In this document: in pieces, positions 23,833 through 34,662 of the stretch
How the letters are laid out: every line of letters begins with the position of its first letter
Position numbering within the stretch: position 1 is the stretch's first letter
Source: Crocinitomicaceae bacterium
GTDB lineage: Bacteria > Bacteroidota > Bacteroidia > Flavobacteriales_D > Crocinitomicaceae
Length of the DNA: 64,000 nucleotides
Assembly: GCA_023957475.1 (NCBI GenBank)
Contig: JAMLHA010000015.1
Location: forward strand, 1-64,000
Direction: 5' to 3'
Notes under the pieces: generated by a model
What the model was told of the DNA's origin: nothing
The model's database searches: none
What the model saw: the letters and a program-made list of their open reading frames with translations, nothing else
Program-made: the position numbers and the translations under genes

Positions 23833-26451
23833 CTATTTGATCTCTTCAACTTCGTTGATTGGTTTTCTAAACACAATTTTCCCATCAAAAATATCCATTA
23901 TAACGTTGTGTGATTTATCAATCGTTCCACCCAACAATGCTTTAGATAGCTCATTGAGAACAGAGCGTTGAATCACTCGTTTTACTGGACGTGCTCCGAA
24001 GAATGGATCGTAACCTGTGTCGGCAATCCAATCAAAAGCCTCTGGAGTTACAATCAAGTTGATGTCTTGCTCCGTTAATAGTTGCTTCAAATTGTCCAAT
24101 TGTATCTGCACAATTTGACGCATATTTCCTTTTGTTAATGGGTTGAACAGGATGGTTTCATCTATTCGGTTCAAAAACTCTGGACGAATGGTTGCTTTCA
24201 ACAATTCCATCACTTCTTTTTTCGCTTCTTCGGCTGCTTTTGGGTATTTTAATTCAGAAATACCTTCAAATTTTTCGTGAATGATGTTGGAACCCAAGTT
24301 GGAAGTCATGATGATAATGGTGTTTTTAAAATTCACCACACGACCTTTATTATCTGTCAATCGGCCATCATCCAATACTTGCAACAATACGTTGAAGACA
24401 TCAGGATGTGCTTTTTCAATCTCGTCAAGCAAGATGATCGAATAAGGCTTTCTACGAACAGCTTCGGTTAATTGCCCACCTTCATCGTAGCCAACATATC
24501 CCGGAGGCGCTCCAACCAAACGAGAAACAGCATGTTTTTCTTGGTATTCACTCATGTCAATACGTGTCATAGCATTTTCATCGTTGAATAAATATTCAGC
24601 CAATGCTTTTGCTAATTCTGTTTTACCAACTCCCGTTGTACCCAAGAAAATGAAAGAACCAATTGGTTTTCTCTTGTCTTGCAAACCAGCTCTTGAGCGA
24701 CGAACAGCATCCGATAACGCTTCAATAGCTTGTTCTTGACCCACAACGCGTTTTTCTAATTCATCTTCTAAACGCAAAAGTTTTGAAACCTCACTTTCGA
24801 GCATTTTTGTAACTGGAATACCTGTCCATTTAGCAACAACCTCTGCAATTTCATCGGCATCTACTTCCTCTTTGATTAAGTTGGATTTTGCTTGAATTTC
24901 GGCTAATTTTCGCTTGTTTTCTTCCAATTGAAGTTCTACTTCTTTTACTTTTCCATAGCGAATTTCAGCTACCTTTCCATAATCACCTGCTCGTTCTGCT
25001 TGTTGTGCTTGAAGTTCCAAATTGTCCATTTCTTCTTTGGCACTTTGCACGGCATCAATAACATCTCGTTCGGCCTTCCATTTTGCTTGAAACGCATCAC
25101 GTTGCTCATTCAAATCGGCTAATTCTTTTTCTATTTGCTCAATTTTAGCTTCATCTTTTTCACGTTTAATTGCTTCACGCTCAATTTCCAACTGCATTAT
25201 TTTTCGCTCAATTTCGTCCAATTCTTCAGGCTTGGAATTGATTTCCATGCGCAATTTTGAAGCAGCCTCATCAATCAAGTCGATGGCTTTATCTGGCAAA
25301 TGACGATCGGTGATGTAGCGTTGTGACAATTCAACTGCGGCAACAATAGCCGAGTCTTTTATCAATACTTTGTGGTGATTTTCGTATTTTTCTTTGATAC
25401 CACGCAAGATAGAAATCGCATCTTCGGCACTTGGTTCATCTACCAATACTGTTTGAAAACGACGTACCAAGGCTTTGTCTTTCTCAAAGTATTTTTGGTA
25501 TTCGTTCAAAGTTGTTGCACCCACGGCACGTAATTCACCTCTTGCCAAGGCAGGTTTTAAGATGTTTGCAGCGTCCATGGCACCTTCGCCTCCACCACCA
25601 GCACCAACGAGTGTATGAATTTCATCAATAAATAAGATGATTTCACCATCCGATGCAATTACTTCTTTTACAACAGATTTTAAACGCTCTTCAAATTCAC
25701 CTTTGTATTTTGCACCGGCAATCAATGCACCCATATCGAGTGAATACACGATCTTACTTTTTAAGTTTTCGGGCACGTCACCGTTTACAATACGATGTGC
25801 AATTCCCTCGGCGATGGCTGTTTTACCAACACCAGGTTCACCAATTAAAATTGGATTGTTTTTAGTTCGACGTGTTAAAATTTGCAATACACGTCTAATT
25901 TCCTCATCACGGCCAATAACAGGGTCTAATTTCCCTTCTCGAACTAAATCGTTGAGGTTTTTAGCATATTTTTCCAACGATTTATAATTCCCATCTTGTG
26001 AATTGGAAGTCACTTTTTCTCCATTTCTTAAATCCATAATAGCTTCCTTGAAATTTTTCTTTGTTATTTTATTGTCTTTTAATAATTGAGCAACATTGTC
26101 CGAACCATCCAACATTGCATAAACAATGGTTTCAATGGTTACGTATTCATCGCCAAAATTTTTCATCTCAACAAATGCATTGTTCAACGTTTTTTGTGCA
26201 TTTGAAGATAAGTACAGTTGACCACCGCTCACTTTTGCCGTGGAATCCAATATTCTATCCAATGTTTGTTCAACGATAGAAGTATTGACATTTAATTTTG
26301 TAAACAGGTAAGGCAAAACATCCTTATCTGCACTCAATATTCCTTTCAGCAAATGCACATTTTCAACTGCTTGATGTCCCATTTGGGTAGCAATTTGCTC
26401 GGCCTGCTGAATGGCTTCTTGAGATTTGATTGTAAATTTTTGGATGTCCAT
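23833..26451 (-). CDS. clpB: ClpB disaggregase
   Basis: An 872-residue AAA+ chaperone that threads aggregated proteins together with DnaK. The layout is complete: the N-terminal double Clp domain (about 1-145), the first ATPase domain with Walker A GEPGVGKT at 204-211, the long coiled-coil middle domain (about 400-540), the second ATPase domain with Walker A GTTGVGKT near residue 605, and the C-terminal small domain. It has no obvious CIRCE-type operator; an imperfect inverted repeat (26478-26527) lies upstream of the start. It stands between prfB and the GreA/B-like gene on the same strand, with its own terminator. Confidence 0.97.
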   Translation of the reverse strand: MDIQKFTIKSQEAIQQAEQIATQMGHQAVENVHLLKGILSADKDVLPYLFTKLNVNTSIVEQTLDRILDSTAKVSGGQLYLSSNAQKTLNNAFVEMKNFGDEYVTIETIVYAMLDGSDNVAQLLKDNKITKKNFKEAIMDLRNGEKVTSNSQDGNYKSLEKYAKNLNDLVREGKLDPVIGRDEEIRRVLQILTRRTKNNPILIGEPGVGKTAIAEGIAHRIVNGDVPENLKSKIVYSLDMGALIAGAKYKGEFEERLKSVVKEVIASDGEIILFIDEIHTLVGAGGGGEGAMDAANILKPALARGELRAVGATTLNEYQKYFEKDKALVRRFQTVLVDEPSAEDAISILRGIKEKYENHHKVLIKDSAIVAAVELSQRYITDRHLPDKAIDLIDEAASKLRMEINSKPEELDEIERKIMQLEIEREAIKREKDEAKIEQIEKELADLNEQRDAFQAKWKAERDVIDAVQSAKEEMDNLELQAQQAERAGDYGKVAEIRYGKVKEVELQLEENKRKLAEIQAKSNLIKEEVDADEIAEVVAKWTGIPVTKMLESEVSKLLRLEDELEKRVVGQEQAIEALSDAVRRSRAGLQDKRKPIGSFIFLGTTGVGKTELAKALAEYLFNDENAMTRIDMSEYQEKHAVSRLVGAPPGYVGYDEGGQLTEAVRRKPYSIILLDEIEKAHPDVFNVLLQVLDDGRLTDNKGRVVNFKNTIIIMTSNLGSNIIHEKFEGISELKYPKAAEEAKKEVMELLKATIRPEFLNRIDETILFNPLTKGNMRQIVQIQLDNLKQLLTEQDINLIVTPEAFDWIADTGYDPFFGARPVKRVIQRSVLNELSKALLGGTIDKSHNVIMDIFDGKIVFRKPINEVEEIK

Positions 26452-26579
26452 AATTCAATTCTTTTTTCTTATGAATCGTCAAATTTTAAACCAATCCCAA
26501 ATTTTTGTAGAAATCGGAAATTTTGACAGTTTTAAAGGTGTTTTAGGTGAAAATGTAGTGACTTTTTGTCTTGAATAAG

Positions 26580-27029
26580 CTATTTTATTGAAATAATATT
26601 GATTTTTCTAGTTTGTAATAAAACACTCTCCCCAACCTCTTTTCCCATCAACTCTTGCCCCAAAGGTGCTTGTTGTGATAGGCAAAAAACGGGTGTGTTG
26701 TTGAAAGTTACTTTTCCGATTGGTAAACCAAGGAAAAACCAACCCGAAGAAAGCTCAATTAGTGAGCCGTTTGCAATTTTTAAAGGTTGTGTAGTTTGCG
26801 AAAGATAACCATTGATTGTTTGCAGTTGTTGTTGGTATTCTTGCAGTTGTGTGGATAGTTTCTCCATCTCCAAATGCAGCATTGCTCTACCTGTTTCGTG
26901 TTTGTCTCCAGCTGTGCTTTTGGTGTCCGAAGCATTGTCACGTTGTAGATCGTTTATTTCATTTTGCAAACGTTCTACTTTTGAAACAATGAATTGATGA
27001 AGGTATTGAAGAAATTGGAGTTTGTTCAT
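26580..27029 (-). CDS. GreA/GreB C-terminal-like protein
   Basis: A 149-residue cytoplasmic protein with a coiled-coil N-terminal half (about 10-90, with SAGDKHETG-like ETGRAMLHLE) and a C-terminal FKBP-like part (about 95-149) that resembles the GreA/GreB C-terminal domain (APLGQELMGKEVGE). Homologues in this phylum are often annotated as 3-oxoacyl-ACP synthase, which I regard as wrong since no ketosynthase motif is present. It may bind RNA polymerase, but the acidic tip residues needed for transcript cleavage are not evident. It follows murD on the same strand after a strong inverted repeat. Confidence 0.7.
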   Translation of the reverse strand: MNKLQFLQYLHQFIVSKVERLQNEINDLQRDNASDTKSTAGDKHETGRAMLHLEMEKLSTQLQEYQQQLQTINGYLSQTTQPLKIANGSLIELSSGWFFLGLPIGKVTFNNTPVFCLSQQAPLGQELMGKEVGESVLLQTRKINIISIK

Positions 27030-27043
27030 TGTATTAAAATGTT

Positions 27044-27078
27044 GTCGCCCACAGTTTACATCGTCAATTGTGGGCGAC
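27044..27078. repeat. Perfect 10-bp inverted repeat between murD and the Gre-like gene
   Basis: GTCGCCCACA (27044-27053) pairs with TGTGGGCGAC (27069-27078) around a 15-base loop. On the minus strand it comes 55 bases after the murD stop codon and ends 15 bases before the Gre-like ATG. No T run follows on either strand, so it may be an operator or processing site instead of a classical terminator. A second, weaker repeat (GGCTG/CAGCC) lies at 27089-27107. Confidence 0.7.
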
Positions 27079-27133
27079 TAATTTCTATGGCTGTTCACTA
27101 GTCAGCCAGTATATCAATTCAATGAGAATTTTA

Positions 27134-28483
27134 TTAAAGTGCTCTTACTGCTTCTTTGAATAAATTACCTCGTTGTTCGTAGTTTTCGAATAAGTCAAAT
27201 GAAGCACAAGCAGGAGAAAGTAAAACAGTTTCGTCTTTCTTCGCTAAACGGTAACCGTAAGCTACTGCTTCCATTGCCGATTTTGCTTCTACAATTGTAT
27301 CCACAACACCTGTAAATGCTTCGATTATTTTTGCATTGTCAACACCCAAACAAACGATGGCTTTTACATTGTTTTTAACTAATTCCATTAACTCCGAATA
27401 GTCGTTGCCTTTATCAACGCCACCAACGATCCATACAGTCGGTTTATCCATACTTTCTAATGCAAACCAAGTAGAGTTGACATTGGTTGCTTTTGAATCG
27501 TTGATAAACTCAATACCGTGTACTTTTGCTACAAATTCGAGGCGGTGCTCAACATTTACAAAATCAGAAAGACTCTCTCTTACTGTTTCTTTTCTGATTT
27601 CCAAAATACGAGCTGCTATTCCAGAAGCTAACGAATTTTGTGCGTTGTGTTTGCCTTTTAAGGCTAATTCATGAATTGACATAGTGAATTGTTTTTTATT
27701 TGTTGTTATTGTTATTTGCTTGTCTTTAATAAAACCTCCTTGAGGAAGCTCTTTTGTGAGTGAAAATGGTGCTTTTTCAATAGCTAACACTCTGCTTTTA
27801 AGTTCTTTTTCAATGATTTCATCATCATTATTGTAAATGAACCAATCTTGCTCATTCATGTTTTGAATGATGCGAAATTTACTGTTGATGTAGTTCTGAA
27901 ATTGATAATCGTAACGGTCTAAATGATCGGGTGTAATGTTGAGCAAAATCGCTATATCGGCTTTAAACTCAAACATGCCGTCCAATTGAAACGAACTCAA
28001 TTCCAAAACATACCAATCGTAATTGTCTTCTGCCACTTGTTTGGCAAAGCTCTTACCAACATTTCCTGCCAAACCAACGTTGATACCTGCTTTTTTCAAA
28101 ATGTGGTATGTCAGCATAGTTGTGGTGGTTTTTCCATTTGTTCCGGTGATGCAAATTGTTTTTGCTTTGTTGTAATACCCTCCAAATTCAATTTCAGAGA
28201 TAACAGCAATGCCTTTTTCTTTTAATTTCTGAATGATTGGAGCTTTGTCTGGTATTCCAGGTGATTTTACAACCATTTGAGCAGCTAAAACTCGTTCTTC
28301 TGTATGTTTTCCTTCTTCCCATTCCAATTGGTAATCGGTTAATTCTTGTTTAAATGAATCTTTGATTGTGCCAAAATCAGAAACAAAAACATTCCAACCC
28401 TCTTTCTTAGCAAGAATGGCAGCACCAACGCCAGATTCGCCAGCGCCCAATACAACGATATTTTTTGTTCCAAATGGTTTCAT
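27134..28483 (-). CDS. murD: UDP-MurNAc-L-Ala:D-Glu ligase
   Basis: Adds D-glutamate to UDP-N-acetylmuramoyl-L-alanine in peptidoglycan precursor synthesis in the cytoplasm. The 449 residues show the Mur ligase three-domain layout: an N-terminal UDP-binding domain starting VLGAGESG, the ATP-binding loop GTNGKTT at 114-120, and a C-terminal domain with LSPACASFDLF, the MurD signature. Its start overlaps the mraY stop by one base (TAATG), so the two are translationally coupled. In most flavobacteria ftsW, murG, murC and ftsQAZ follow here; in this genome they do not. Confidence 0.97.
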   Translation of the reverse strand: MKPFGTKNIVVLGAGESGVGAAILAKKEGWNVFVSDFGTIKDSFKQELTDYQLEWEEGKHTEERVLAAQMVVKSPGIPDKAPIIQKLKEKGIAVISEIEFGGYYNKAKTICITGTNGKTTTTMLTYHILKKAGINVGLAGNVGKSFAKQVAEDNYDWYVLELSSFQLDGMFEFKADIAILLNITPDHLDRYDYQFQNYINSKFRIIQNMNEQDWFIYNNDDEIIEKELKSRVLAIEKAPFSLTKELPQGGFIKDKQITITTNKKQFTMSIHELALKGKHNAQNSLASGIAARILEIRKETVRESLSDFVNVEHRLEFVAKVHGIEFINDSKATNVNSTWFALESMDKPTVWIVGGVDKGNDYSELMELVKNNVKAIVCLGVDNAKIIEAFTGVVDTIVEAKSAMEAVAYGYRLAKKDETVLLSPACASFDLFENYEQRGNLFKEAVRAL

Positions 28484-29727
28484 TACCTTACTTTAAGCGT
28501 TACAATTGATATTACAGCTAATAATACCGCAACAATCCAAAATCTGGATACGATTTTAGCTTCGTGCAATCCTTCTTTTTGATAGTGGTGGTGGAGTGGA
28601 GCCATTTTAAATATGCGCCGCCCTTCTCCATATTTTTTTTTGGTGTATTTGAAGTAGCCAACCTGCATCATTACCGATAAATTCTCGATTAAGAAAATAC
28701 CGCATAAAACAGGAATCAATAATTCTTTGCGAATGGCAATGGCAAACACGGCAATGATACCGCCTAATGCCAAACTACCGGTGTCGCCCATAAATACTTG
28801 AGCAGGGAAGGAATTGTACCACAAAAACCCAACGCAAGCACCAACAAATGCGGAGATGAAAATTACCATCTCTTCGGCATTTGGTATGTACATCACGTTT
28901 AGATAGTCGGCAAATTTTACGTGAGCACTGACATAAGCCAAAACAGCTAAGGCAATACCAATTATAGCCGATGTACCCGTTGCCAAACCATCCAATCCAT
29001 CGGTCATGTTTGCTCCATTAGAAACTGCTGTGACAATGAAAATAACAATGGGAATAAATATCAACCAACCGTAAGGAGATGAACCATTTTCACCAATCAA
29101 CCAATTGTAATTGAATTCATTTCCTTTTACAAATGGAATAGTGGTTGTCATGTGGTCTGTTTCAATCCATTTTACATTTGCTTCATCTTTGATGTGCATG
29201 TGAGAAACGATTTTCTCATCTTGTTGCAAAACATAGTCAGCAGGAACTTTTTTATGCACTTTCACATCATTTGAAAAATACAGCATGGAACCTACCAATA
29301 CGCCAACTCCAATTTGACCAACGATTTTAAATTTACCTTTTAAACCTTCTTTGTTTTTCTTAAATACTTTGATGTAATCATCTAAAAACCCGATTAATCC
29401 CAGCCAAATAGTTGAAAGCAACATGGTAATGACATAAATGTTGTCTAATTTGGCAAACAATAGAGTAGGAAAGAAAATAGCACTCAATATGATGATTCCA
29501 CCCATTGTTGGTGTGCCCGATTTTTCCAATTGTCCTTGTAGCCCTAAATCTCTTACAGTTTCACCAATTTGTTGTTTTCGCAAGGTGTTTATGATTCGTT
29601 TTCCAATGATAATTGAGATAACCAACGAAGTAATCAATGCCATTGCAGCACGAAAAGAGATATAATGAAAAAGTCCAGTTCCTGGAACTTGAATTTTATT
29701 TAGATATTCGAATAAATAATACAACAT
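28483..29727 (-). CDS. mraY: Phospho-MurNAc-pentapeptide transferase
   Basis: An integral membrane enzyme that makes lipid I from UDP-MurNAc-pentapeptide and undecaprenyl phosphate. The 414-residue protein has about ten transmembrane segments and the motifs [23 protein letters not shown] and the HHH-containing APLHHHYQ. It is about 50 residues longer than E. coli MraY; the extra segment (about 155-225, [14 protein letters not shown]) lies between membrane segments and appears typical of Bacteroidota. It sits eleven bases after murE and overlaps murD by one base. Confidence 0.97.
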   Translation of the reverse strand: MLYYLFEYLNKIQVPGTGLFHYISFRAAMALITSLVISIIIGKRIINTLRKQQIGETVRDLGLQGQLEKSGTPTMGGIIILSAIFFPTLLFAKLDNIYVITMLLSTIWLGLIGFLDDYIKVFKKNKEGLKGKFKIVGQIGVGVLVGSMLYFSNDVKVHKKVPADYVLQQDEKIVSHMHIKDEANVKWIETDHMTTTIPFVKGNEFNYNWLIGENGSSPYGWLIFIPIVIFIVTAVSNGANMTDGLDGLATGTSAIIGIALAVLAYVSAHVKFADYLNVMYIPNAEEMVIFISAFVGACVGFLWYNSFPAQVFMGDTGSLALGGIIAVFAIAIRKELLIPVLCGIFLIENLSVMMQVGYFKYTKKKYGEGRRIFKMAPLHHHYQKEGLHEAKIVSRFWIVAVLLAVISIVTLKVR

Positions 29728-29738
29728 CTTTTTAAGTT

Positions 29739-31205
29739 TTAGTTATTATTAAATGATTGGAATAAATCCATTGCTATTTGTTTATCGTCAAAATCATGTT
29801 TCACACCGTTTATTTCTTGGTATTTCTCATGCCCTTTTCCTGCGATTAGAATGATGTCTCCTTTTTTGGCCATTGAAATAGCCGTTTTTATTGCTTGTTT
29901 TCTATCAACAATAGAAAGTGTTTTGTTGAAGTGATGCCCTGGTACTCCAGCGTTCATTTCTTCAATGATTTGATTAGGGTCTTCCGAACGTGGGTTGTCA
30001 GAGGTTAAAATAACCTTGTCACTCATTTCGCACGCTATTTTTGCCATTTCTGGGCGTTTTGTTTTGTCTCTGTCGCCACCACAACCTACAATTGTGAAAA
30101 GCGTTTCGTTTTTTGTGCGAATATTTGCAATTGTTTTAAGTACATTTTCCAATGCATCAGGTGTATGGGCGTAATCAACAATTGTTACTACACCATTTTC
30201 TGCTACAAAGTATTGAAAACGTCCTTCAACTGATTCTAGTGAACTTAATACACGAAGCACTTCTGTTTCGTCTTCGTGCAATAAAATAGCAACAGAATAC
30301 GCTGCTAATAAATTATAAGCGTTAAAATCACCAACTAAACGTGACCAAATTTCTTTTCCATTGATGTTTAATTCCAATCCAGAGAATTGATTTTCAATCA
30401 CTTTAACTTTAAAGTCAGCTGGTGTGCGCATGGCATAAGTAGCAACTTTTGCTTGCGTATTTTGTACCATGTATTTTCCGTTTTTATCGTCAATGTTTGT
30501 TAGTGCAAATGCTGTTTTTGGTAAACCATCAAAAAATTCCTTTTTTACATCTAAATAGTTCTTAAATGTTACATGGTAATCCAGATGATCATGTGTGATA
30601 TTTGTAAATACACCACCAGCAAATGTCAATCCAGCAATTCTATTTTGGTGAATGGCGTGGGAGCTTACTTCCATAAAGCAGTATGCACAGCCTTCTGCAA
30701 CCATTGTTGCCAATAATTGATTGAGAGCTATTGGATTGGGAGTGGTATGTGTTGATGGAATTTCTGCATCACCAATTTTGTTGACGACTGTTGAAAGTAA
30801 ACCAACCTTGTAACCCAATTTTGTGAAGAGATTAAACAATAGGGTAGATGTTGTTGTTTTTCCATTGGTACCTGTTGTTCCGATTAATCGTAATTTGGAA
30901 GAAGGTTCATCGTAAAAATTGTTTGCAATGATACCAGCAGCTTTGTGTGAATTGCTTGTAATGATTAACGTAACATCTTTTGGAACTGTTGTTTCTTTCT
31001 CTGCAACAATAAATTTACATCCTTGTTGAATTACTTGAGGTATAAAATCATGTCCGTCAAATTTTGCACCACTGATAGCAAAAAATAGACTTCCTTCTTT
31101 TGCATCACGCGAATCAAGTGTTAAATGATGAATTTGTTGATTGGTATCACCCAACACATTAATCAATTGAACCCCATACAATATGTCTTTCAATAGCTTT
31201 TCCAT
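29739..31205 (-). CDS. murE: UDP-MurNAc-tripeptide synthetase, meso-DAP type
   Basis: Adds the third amino acid to the peptidoglycan stem peptide. The 488 residues include the ATP-binding loop TGTNGKTTT at 111-119 and the C-terminal specificity motif DNPR at 403-406. DNPR is the motif of enzymes that add meso-diaminopimelate, unlike the lysine type. It abuts ftsI with no gap and precedes mraY by eleven bases, within the tight dcw operon. Confidence 0.96.
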   Translation of the reverse strand: MEKLLKDILYGVQLINVLGDTNQQIHHLTLDSRDAKEGSLFFAISGAKFDGHDFIPQVIQQGCKFIVAEKETTVPKDVTLIITSNSHKAAGIIANNFYDEPSSKLRLIGTTGTNGKTTTSTLLFNLFTKLGYKVGLLSTVVNKIGDAEIPSTHTTPNPIALNQLLATMVAEGCAYCFMEVSSHAIHQNRIAGLTFAGGVFTNITHDHLDYHVTFKNYLDVKKEFFDGLPKTAFALTNIDDKNGKYMVQNTQAKVATYAMRTPADFKVKVIENQFSGLELNINGKEIWSRLVGDFNAYNLLAAYSVAILLHEDETEVLRVLSSLESVEGRFQYFVAENGVVTIVDYAHTPDALENVLKTIANIRTKNETLFTIVGCGGDRDKTKRPEMAKIACEMSDKVILTSDNPRSEDPNQIIEEMNAGVPGHHFNKTLSIVDRKQAIKTAISMAKKGDIILIAGKGHEKYQEINGVKHDFDDKQIAMDLFQSFNNN

Positions 31206-33314
31206 TTACTTTAATGTTAAAACAATGGTATTATTACTCACTTTTGTTCCAGCCGGAATGGATTGTGCACTCACTGTTCCATACCCGATTAATTTTACTT
31301 TCATTCCTGTTTTTTCAATTAAAAACACAGCATCTTTTGCATTCATTCCAAGTACATTTGGAACGATTTTATTCTCTAATTTCAGAGGATTTAATTGAAT
31401 GAACTTATCTTGTTTTGCTGTTTGCAACCATTCGCCATCTCCAGTAAGAGAGTATCGAATTTTAAAGGTGTTCAATACCTTTTCCAAATCATTTTTATTG
31501 CCACCTTTTGAAACAGGTATTTCTGCTAATCGTTGTTTGTTTTCATTGATTGCTTCATGGTATTTTAGAGCAGATGCATATACTTTATTAGCGATAGATG
31601 CAAACACAGTCCCAGACACAATAGCACCGTAGAAATCAGATTCTGGTTCGGAAATAACCACAATACAAGAATACATTGGTTCATCAGCAGGGAAATACCC
31701 TACAAATGATGCTTGGTATTTATAGCTTCCTTTATCTCCATAAGATTTATTTTCGTTTAATACACGAGCTGTTCCAGTTTTTCCTGCACTGGTAAAAAAC
31801 GATGATTTCAAACGCTTACCTGTTCCTTCCAACATTACGCCTTCTAAACATTCTTTCAATTTGGAAATGGTAGAAGAAGAACAAATTCTGTCGTGCAATA
31901 CAATCGGATGGAATTGTTGAATCACTTCTTGGCCTCTTCGAACTTCTTTTACAAACTGGGGCTTCATGTATTTACCATTATTAGCTACTGTATTGTAAAA
32001 GGCAACAATTTGCATAGGTGTTAATTGAACTTCGTAACCAACAGCCATCCAAGGAAGTGATAATCCCGACCAATTGGGGTGTTTTGGATAGTACATGGTA
32101 GGTTTTACTTCCCCTTTCATATCCACTCCCAAAGAATCAGCCAAACCAAAACTTCTCAAACGATTGATGTATTGCATTGGGTTGTCTTTGTATGCGTTGT
32201 TGACAATCTTTGTAAACACGTTTGAAGAATGTTCAAAAGCTTGTTTTATGGTTATTTTCCCAAATCCACCATTGTGATCTTTCATCACATTATTGTAGAA
32301 TCGGTATTCTCCATTTGCGTTCACTTCATCTGTGATTTTTACTTTTTTATCTTCCAACAAAGCCATCAAAGAAGCCAATTTGAATGTGGAACCAGGCACT
32401 TCTTTCGTACCGATTGCGTGGTTGAATGTTTCGTAATAATTACCATCAGATGCTCTTGAAAGTGAAGCCATCGCTTTGATGTAGCCTGTTTTTACTTCCA
32501 TTACGATTACAGAACCATGTTTGGCATTTTGGTGTTTTAATTGGTTCATTAATTCAGTATGTGCTACTTCTTGTATTTCTAAGTCTATTGTAGTTACAAT
32601 GTCAGCACCTTCAATTGGTTCACGAATTATCTGACCAGTTTTTTTCCAGCCATTTCCGTATTTTTGCTCAACTTCTTCACCATTTTCTCCAGCTAAATAG
32701 ATGTTGTAAGCCCCTTCTAATCCCACTTTTAAATCTTGTGTTTTTCCTTCTGCTGGTCGGTAATACCCAAGAGTTCTTTTTAGCAATTCACCATGAGGTC
32801 GTTTACGCACAATTGTTTCGTCAGAATCGATCAACCCACCTTTTAGTCTTCCTTTATTGAAAATTGGAAGTGTTGTTAGTTTATTTCTTTCTTCAATTGT
32901 GGCTCTGCGTTTTATTAATAAATAACGTTTTTTTGAAGCTCTTGCAGAACGAATGTAGTGTTCCCATTCATTGGCAGTTCTTTCTGGATACATTTCAAAC
33001 AATCCTTGAGCTAAACCACCCACTTCTTCGTCAAACAATTCTTTTTTTACAACCGTTGGATCCATGTGGATATCGTAGAAAGAAACGGATGTGATTAGAG
33101 GGTTTAAATTTGCATCTAAGATTTCACCTCTTCTTGGTACACGTTGCACAGTTCGAGTAGGCATCTTTTCTTGCACACCATCGTTGGTGGTAAACACTTC
33201 AGAGCGACCTTCCATTTGAAGAGACACAGTTTTATAGAGCACAAGTAACATAATGCCCAAAAACCCTAAATAAATAAGGTAAACACGCCAATATATGCCT
33301 TTCTTTTGATCCAT
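31206..33314 (-). CDS. ftsI: Penicillin-binding protein 2/3-like transpeptidase, FtsI
   Basis: The septal peptidoglycan transpeptidase of the division machinery. The 702-residue protein has one N-terminal transmembrane segment (about 10-29), a dimerisation domain (about 55-220) and a transpeptidase domain with Ser309-x2-Lys312 (STFK), the Ser363-Ser-Asn motif and Lys512-Thr-Gly. A C-terminal PASTA domain (about 640-702, VPNVLGMNAKDAV) is present, as in SpoVD and many Bacteroidota FtsI proteins and unlike E. coli FtsI. Its start overlaps the end of ftsL by one base. Confidence 0.95.
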   Translation of the reverse strand: MDQKKGIYWRVYLIYLGFLGIMLLVLYKTVSLQMEGRSEVFTTNDGVQEKMPTRTVQRVPRRGEILDANLNPLITSVSFYDIHMDPTVVKKELFDEEVGGLAQGLFEMYPERTANEWEHYIRSARASKKRYLLIKRRATIEERNKLTTLPIFNKGRLKGGLIDSDETIVRKRPHGELLKRTLGYYRPAEGKTQDLKVGLEGAYNIYLAGENGEEVEQKYGNGWKKTGQIIREPIEGADIVTTIDLEIQEVAHTELMNQLKHQNAKHGSVIVMEVKTGYIKAMASLSRASDGNYYETFNHAIGTKEVPGSTFKLASLMALLEDKKVKITDEVNANGEYRFYNNVMKDHNGGFGKITIKQAFEHSSNVFTKIVNNAYKDNPMQYINRLRSFGLADSLGVDMKGEVKPTMYYPKHPNWSGLSLPWMAVGYEVQLTPMQIVAFYNTVANNGKYMKPQFVKEVRRGQEVIQQFHPIVLHDRICSSSTISKLKECLEGVMLEGTGKRLKSSFFTSAGKTGTARVLNENKSYGDKGSYKYQASFVGYFPADEPMYSCIVVISEPESDFYGAIVSGTVFASIANKVYASALKYHEAINENKQRLAEIPVSKGGNKNDLEKVLNTFKIRYSLTGDGEWLQTAKQDKFIQLNPLKLENKIVPNVLGMNAKDAVFLIEKTGMKVKLIGYGTVSAQSIPAGTKVSNNTIVLTLK

Positions 33315-33739
33315 TATTTTGTGTTGTCTTCTTTTATGCGTATTACTTTTGTGGGGTTAACCGTTTCTTTTAATCCTCTTTTTTCTAATTTTTCTACCAA
33401 TACTTGTCTTCTTGTATCTTCTTCTAATTTTGCTTTTACTTCTACATATTCTGCAGTAATTTCATCCAAATCTTTTTGTGCCTTATTGACTTTGTCATTC
33501 AATTGTTTTCCATAATAGCCTTTGGCAACAATTAAGATGAGTAGTAGAATAATGAAGAAAATAAAGTTGAGGTTGTTGAGCACAAATTCTTTGGTCAAAA
33601 ACTCACCGTTGAGTATTTGAGTCAAAGCACGCGAAGTTTTCTTACGTTCACCCGAATCTTTCTCTTTCTTTGCTTTGGGTGCCGTTTCTTTTGATTCTTC
33701 CGACTGTTTTACCTCCTTTTCTATTATTTCGTTTTCCAT
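33314..33739 (-). CDS. ftsL: FtsL-like division protein
   Basis: A 141-residue protein with a Lys/Glu-rich cytoplasmic N-terminus (1-48), one transmembrane helix (about 57-74, LNFIFFIILLLILIVA) and a periplasmic coiled coil (about 78-118). This topology and the position between rsmH and ftsI identify it as FtsL, which is too divergent for confident sequence matching. It ends one base into ftsI and starts eight bases after rsmH. Confidence 0.8.
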   Translation of the reverse strand: MENEIIEKEVKQSEESKETAPKAKKEKDSGERKKTSRALTQILNGEFLTKEFVLNNLNFIFFIILLLILIVAKGYYGKQLNDKVNKAQKDLDEITAEYVEVKAKLEEDTRRQVLVEKLEKRGLKETVNPTKVIRIKEDNTK

Positions 33740-33747
33740 TATTCGGC

Positions 33748-34662
33748 TTAACTTCTAACTGCAATTCTCAATTTTGCACTACGTGCACGTGTGTTTTTTT
33801 TACATTCTTCCTCAGAAGGTGTTATAATTCCTCTCACCACTTCTGAAAATGGTTTCAATACATTTCCAAAGAAATCTTTTTCAATTTTTCCTTCTGTATT
33901 TCCTGTTTTTATATAGTTTTTCACCAATCGATCTTCCAATGAATGGTAAGACATAATGACCAACCTTCCCTCTTTTTTTACAATGTTTTCCGTTTGCTTT
34001 AAAAATTTTTCAAGTACATCCATTTCTTGATTTACTTCTATTCGAATAGCTTGAAATACTTGAGCATAAAATTTGTGGTCTTTGAATTTAGGTGCACATT
34101 TTTGAATGGCTGTCATTAAATCCTGAGTTGTTTTAATACTACACGATTCACGTTTAGAAACGATTGTTTGAGCAATAGTTCGAGCGTTTTTTAACTCACC
34201 ATAATTACGGAAAATACGAATCAAATCATTCTCTTCGTACTCGTTAATGATATTTTCTGCAGACAAATCACCTTGTTGATTCATGCGCATGTCCAATGGA
34301 GCATTTCCACGAATAGAAAACCCACGTTGCTCTTCATCAAATTGATGAGAAGAAACACCTAAATCAGCCAAAACACCATCTACTTCTTTAATTCCTAAAA
34401 GTCGTAGATGATTTTGTACAAACGAGAAATTGGCAGCAACAAAGAAAAAGTTTGGAGCTTCCCACGCATTTTTCTTCGCATCAGGATCTTGATCAAAAAC
34501 AATCAATTTTCCTTTTGGACTCAGTTTTTCAAAAATGGCACGAGAATGTCCGCCACCCCCAAAGGTTACGTCAATATAAATGCCATCAGGATTGATGTTT
34601 AATCCATCAAGGCATTCAGTAAGCATTACAGGAATGTGGTATGTATTATTTTGTGTCGTCAT
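33748..34662 (-). CDS. rsmH: 16S rRNA m4C1402 methyltransferase
   Basis: Methylates N4 of C1402 in 16S rRNA. The 304 residues start with HIPVMLTECLDGL, which is typical of RsmH (MraW), followed by the SAM-binding DVTFGGGGHSRAI and DLGVSSHQFDEEQRGFSIR. The C-terminal YHSLEDRLVKN is the other family hallmark. It overlaps the 3' end of mraZ by 17 bases, showing coupled translation at the head of the dcw operon. Confidence 0.97.
   Translation of the reverse strand: MTTQNNTYHIPVMLTECLDGLNINPDGIYIDVTFGGGGHSRAIFEKLSPKGKLIVFDQDPDAKKNAWEAPNFFFVAANFSFVQNHLRLLGIKEVDGVLADLGVSSHQFDEEQRGFSIRGNAPLDMRMNQQGDLSAENIINEYEENDLIRIFRNYGELKNARTIAQTIVSKRESCSIKTTQDLMTAIQKCAPKFKDHKFYAQVFQAIRIEVNQEMDVLEKFLKQTENIVKKEGRLVIMSYHSLEDRLVKNYIKTGNTEGKIEKDFFGNVLKPFSEVVRGIITPSEEECKKNTRARSAKLRIAVRS

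Noticed and set aside
26478..26527. Heat-shock operator before clpB
   Set aside because: The imperfect repeat (GTCAAATTT/AAATTTTGAC) does not match CIRCE, and no HrcA or other evidence is in the window.
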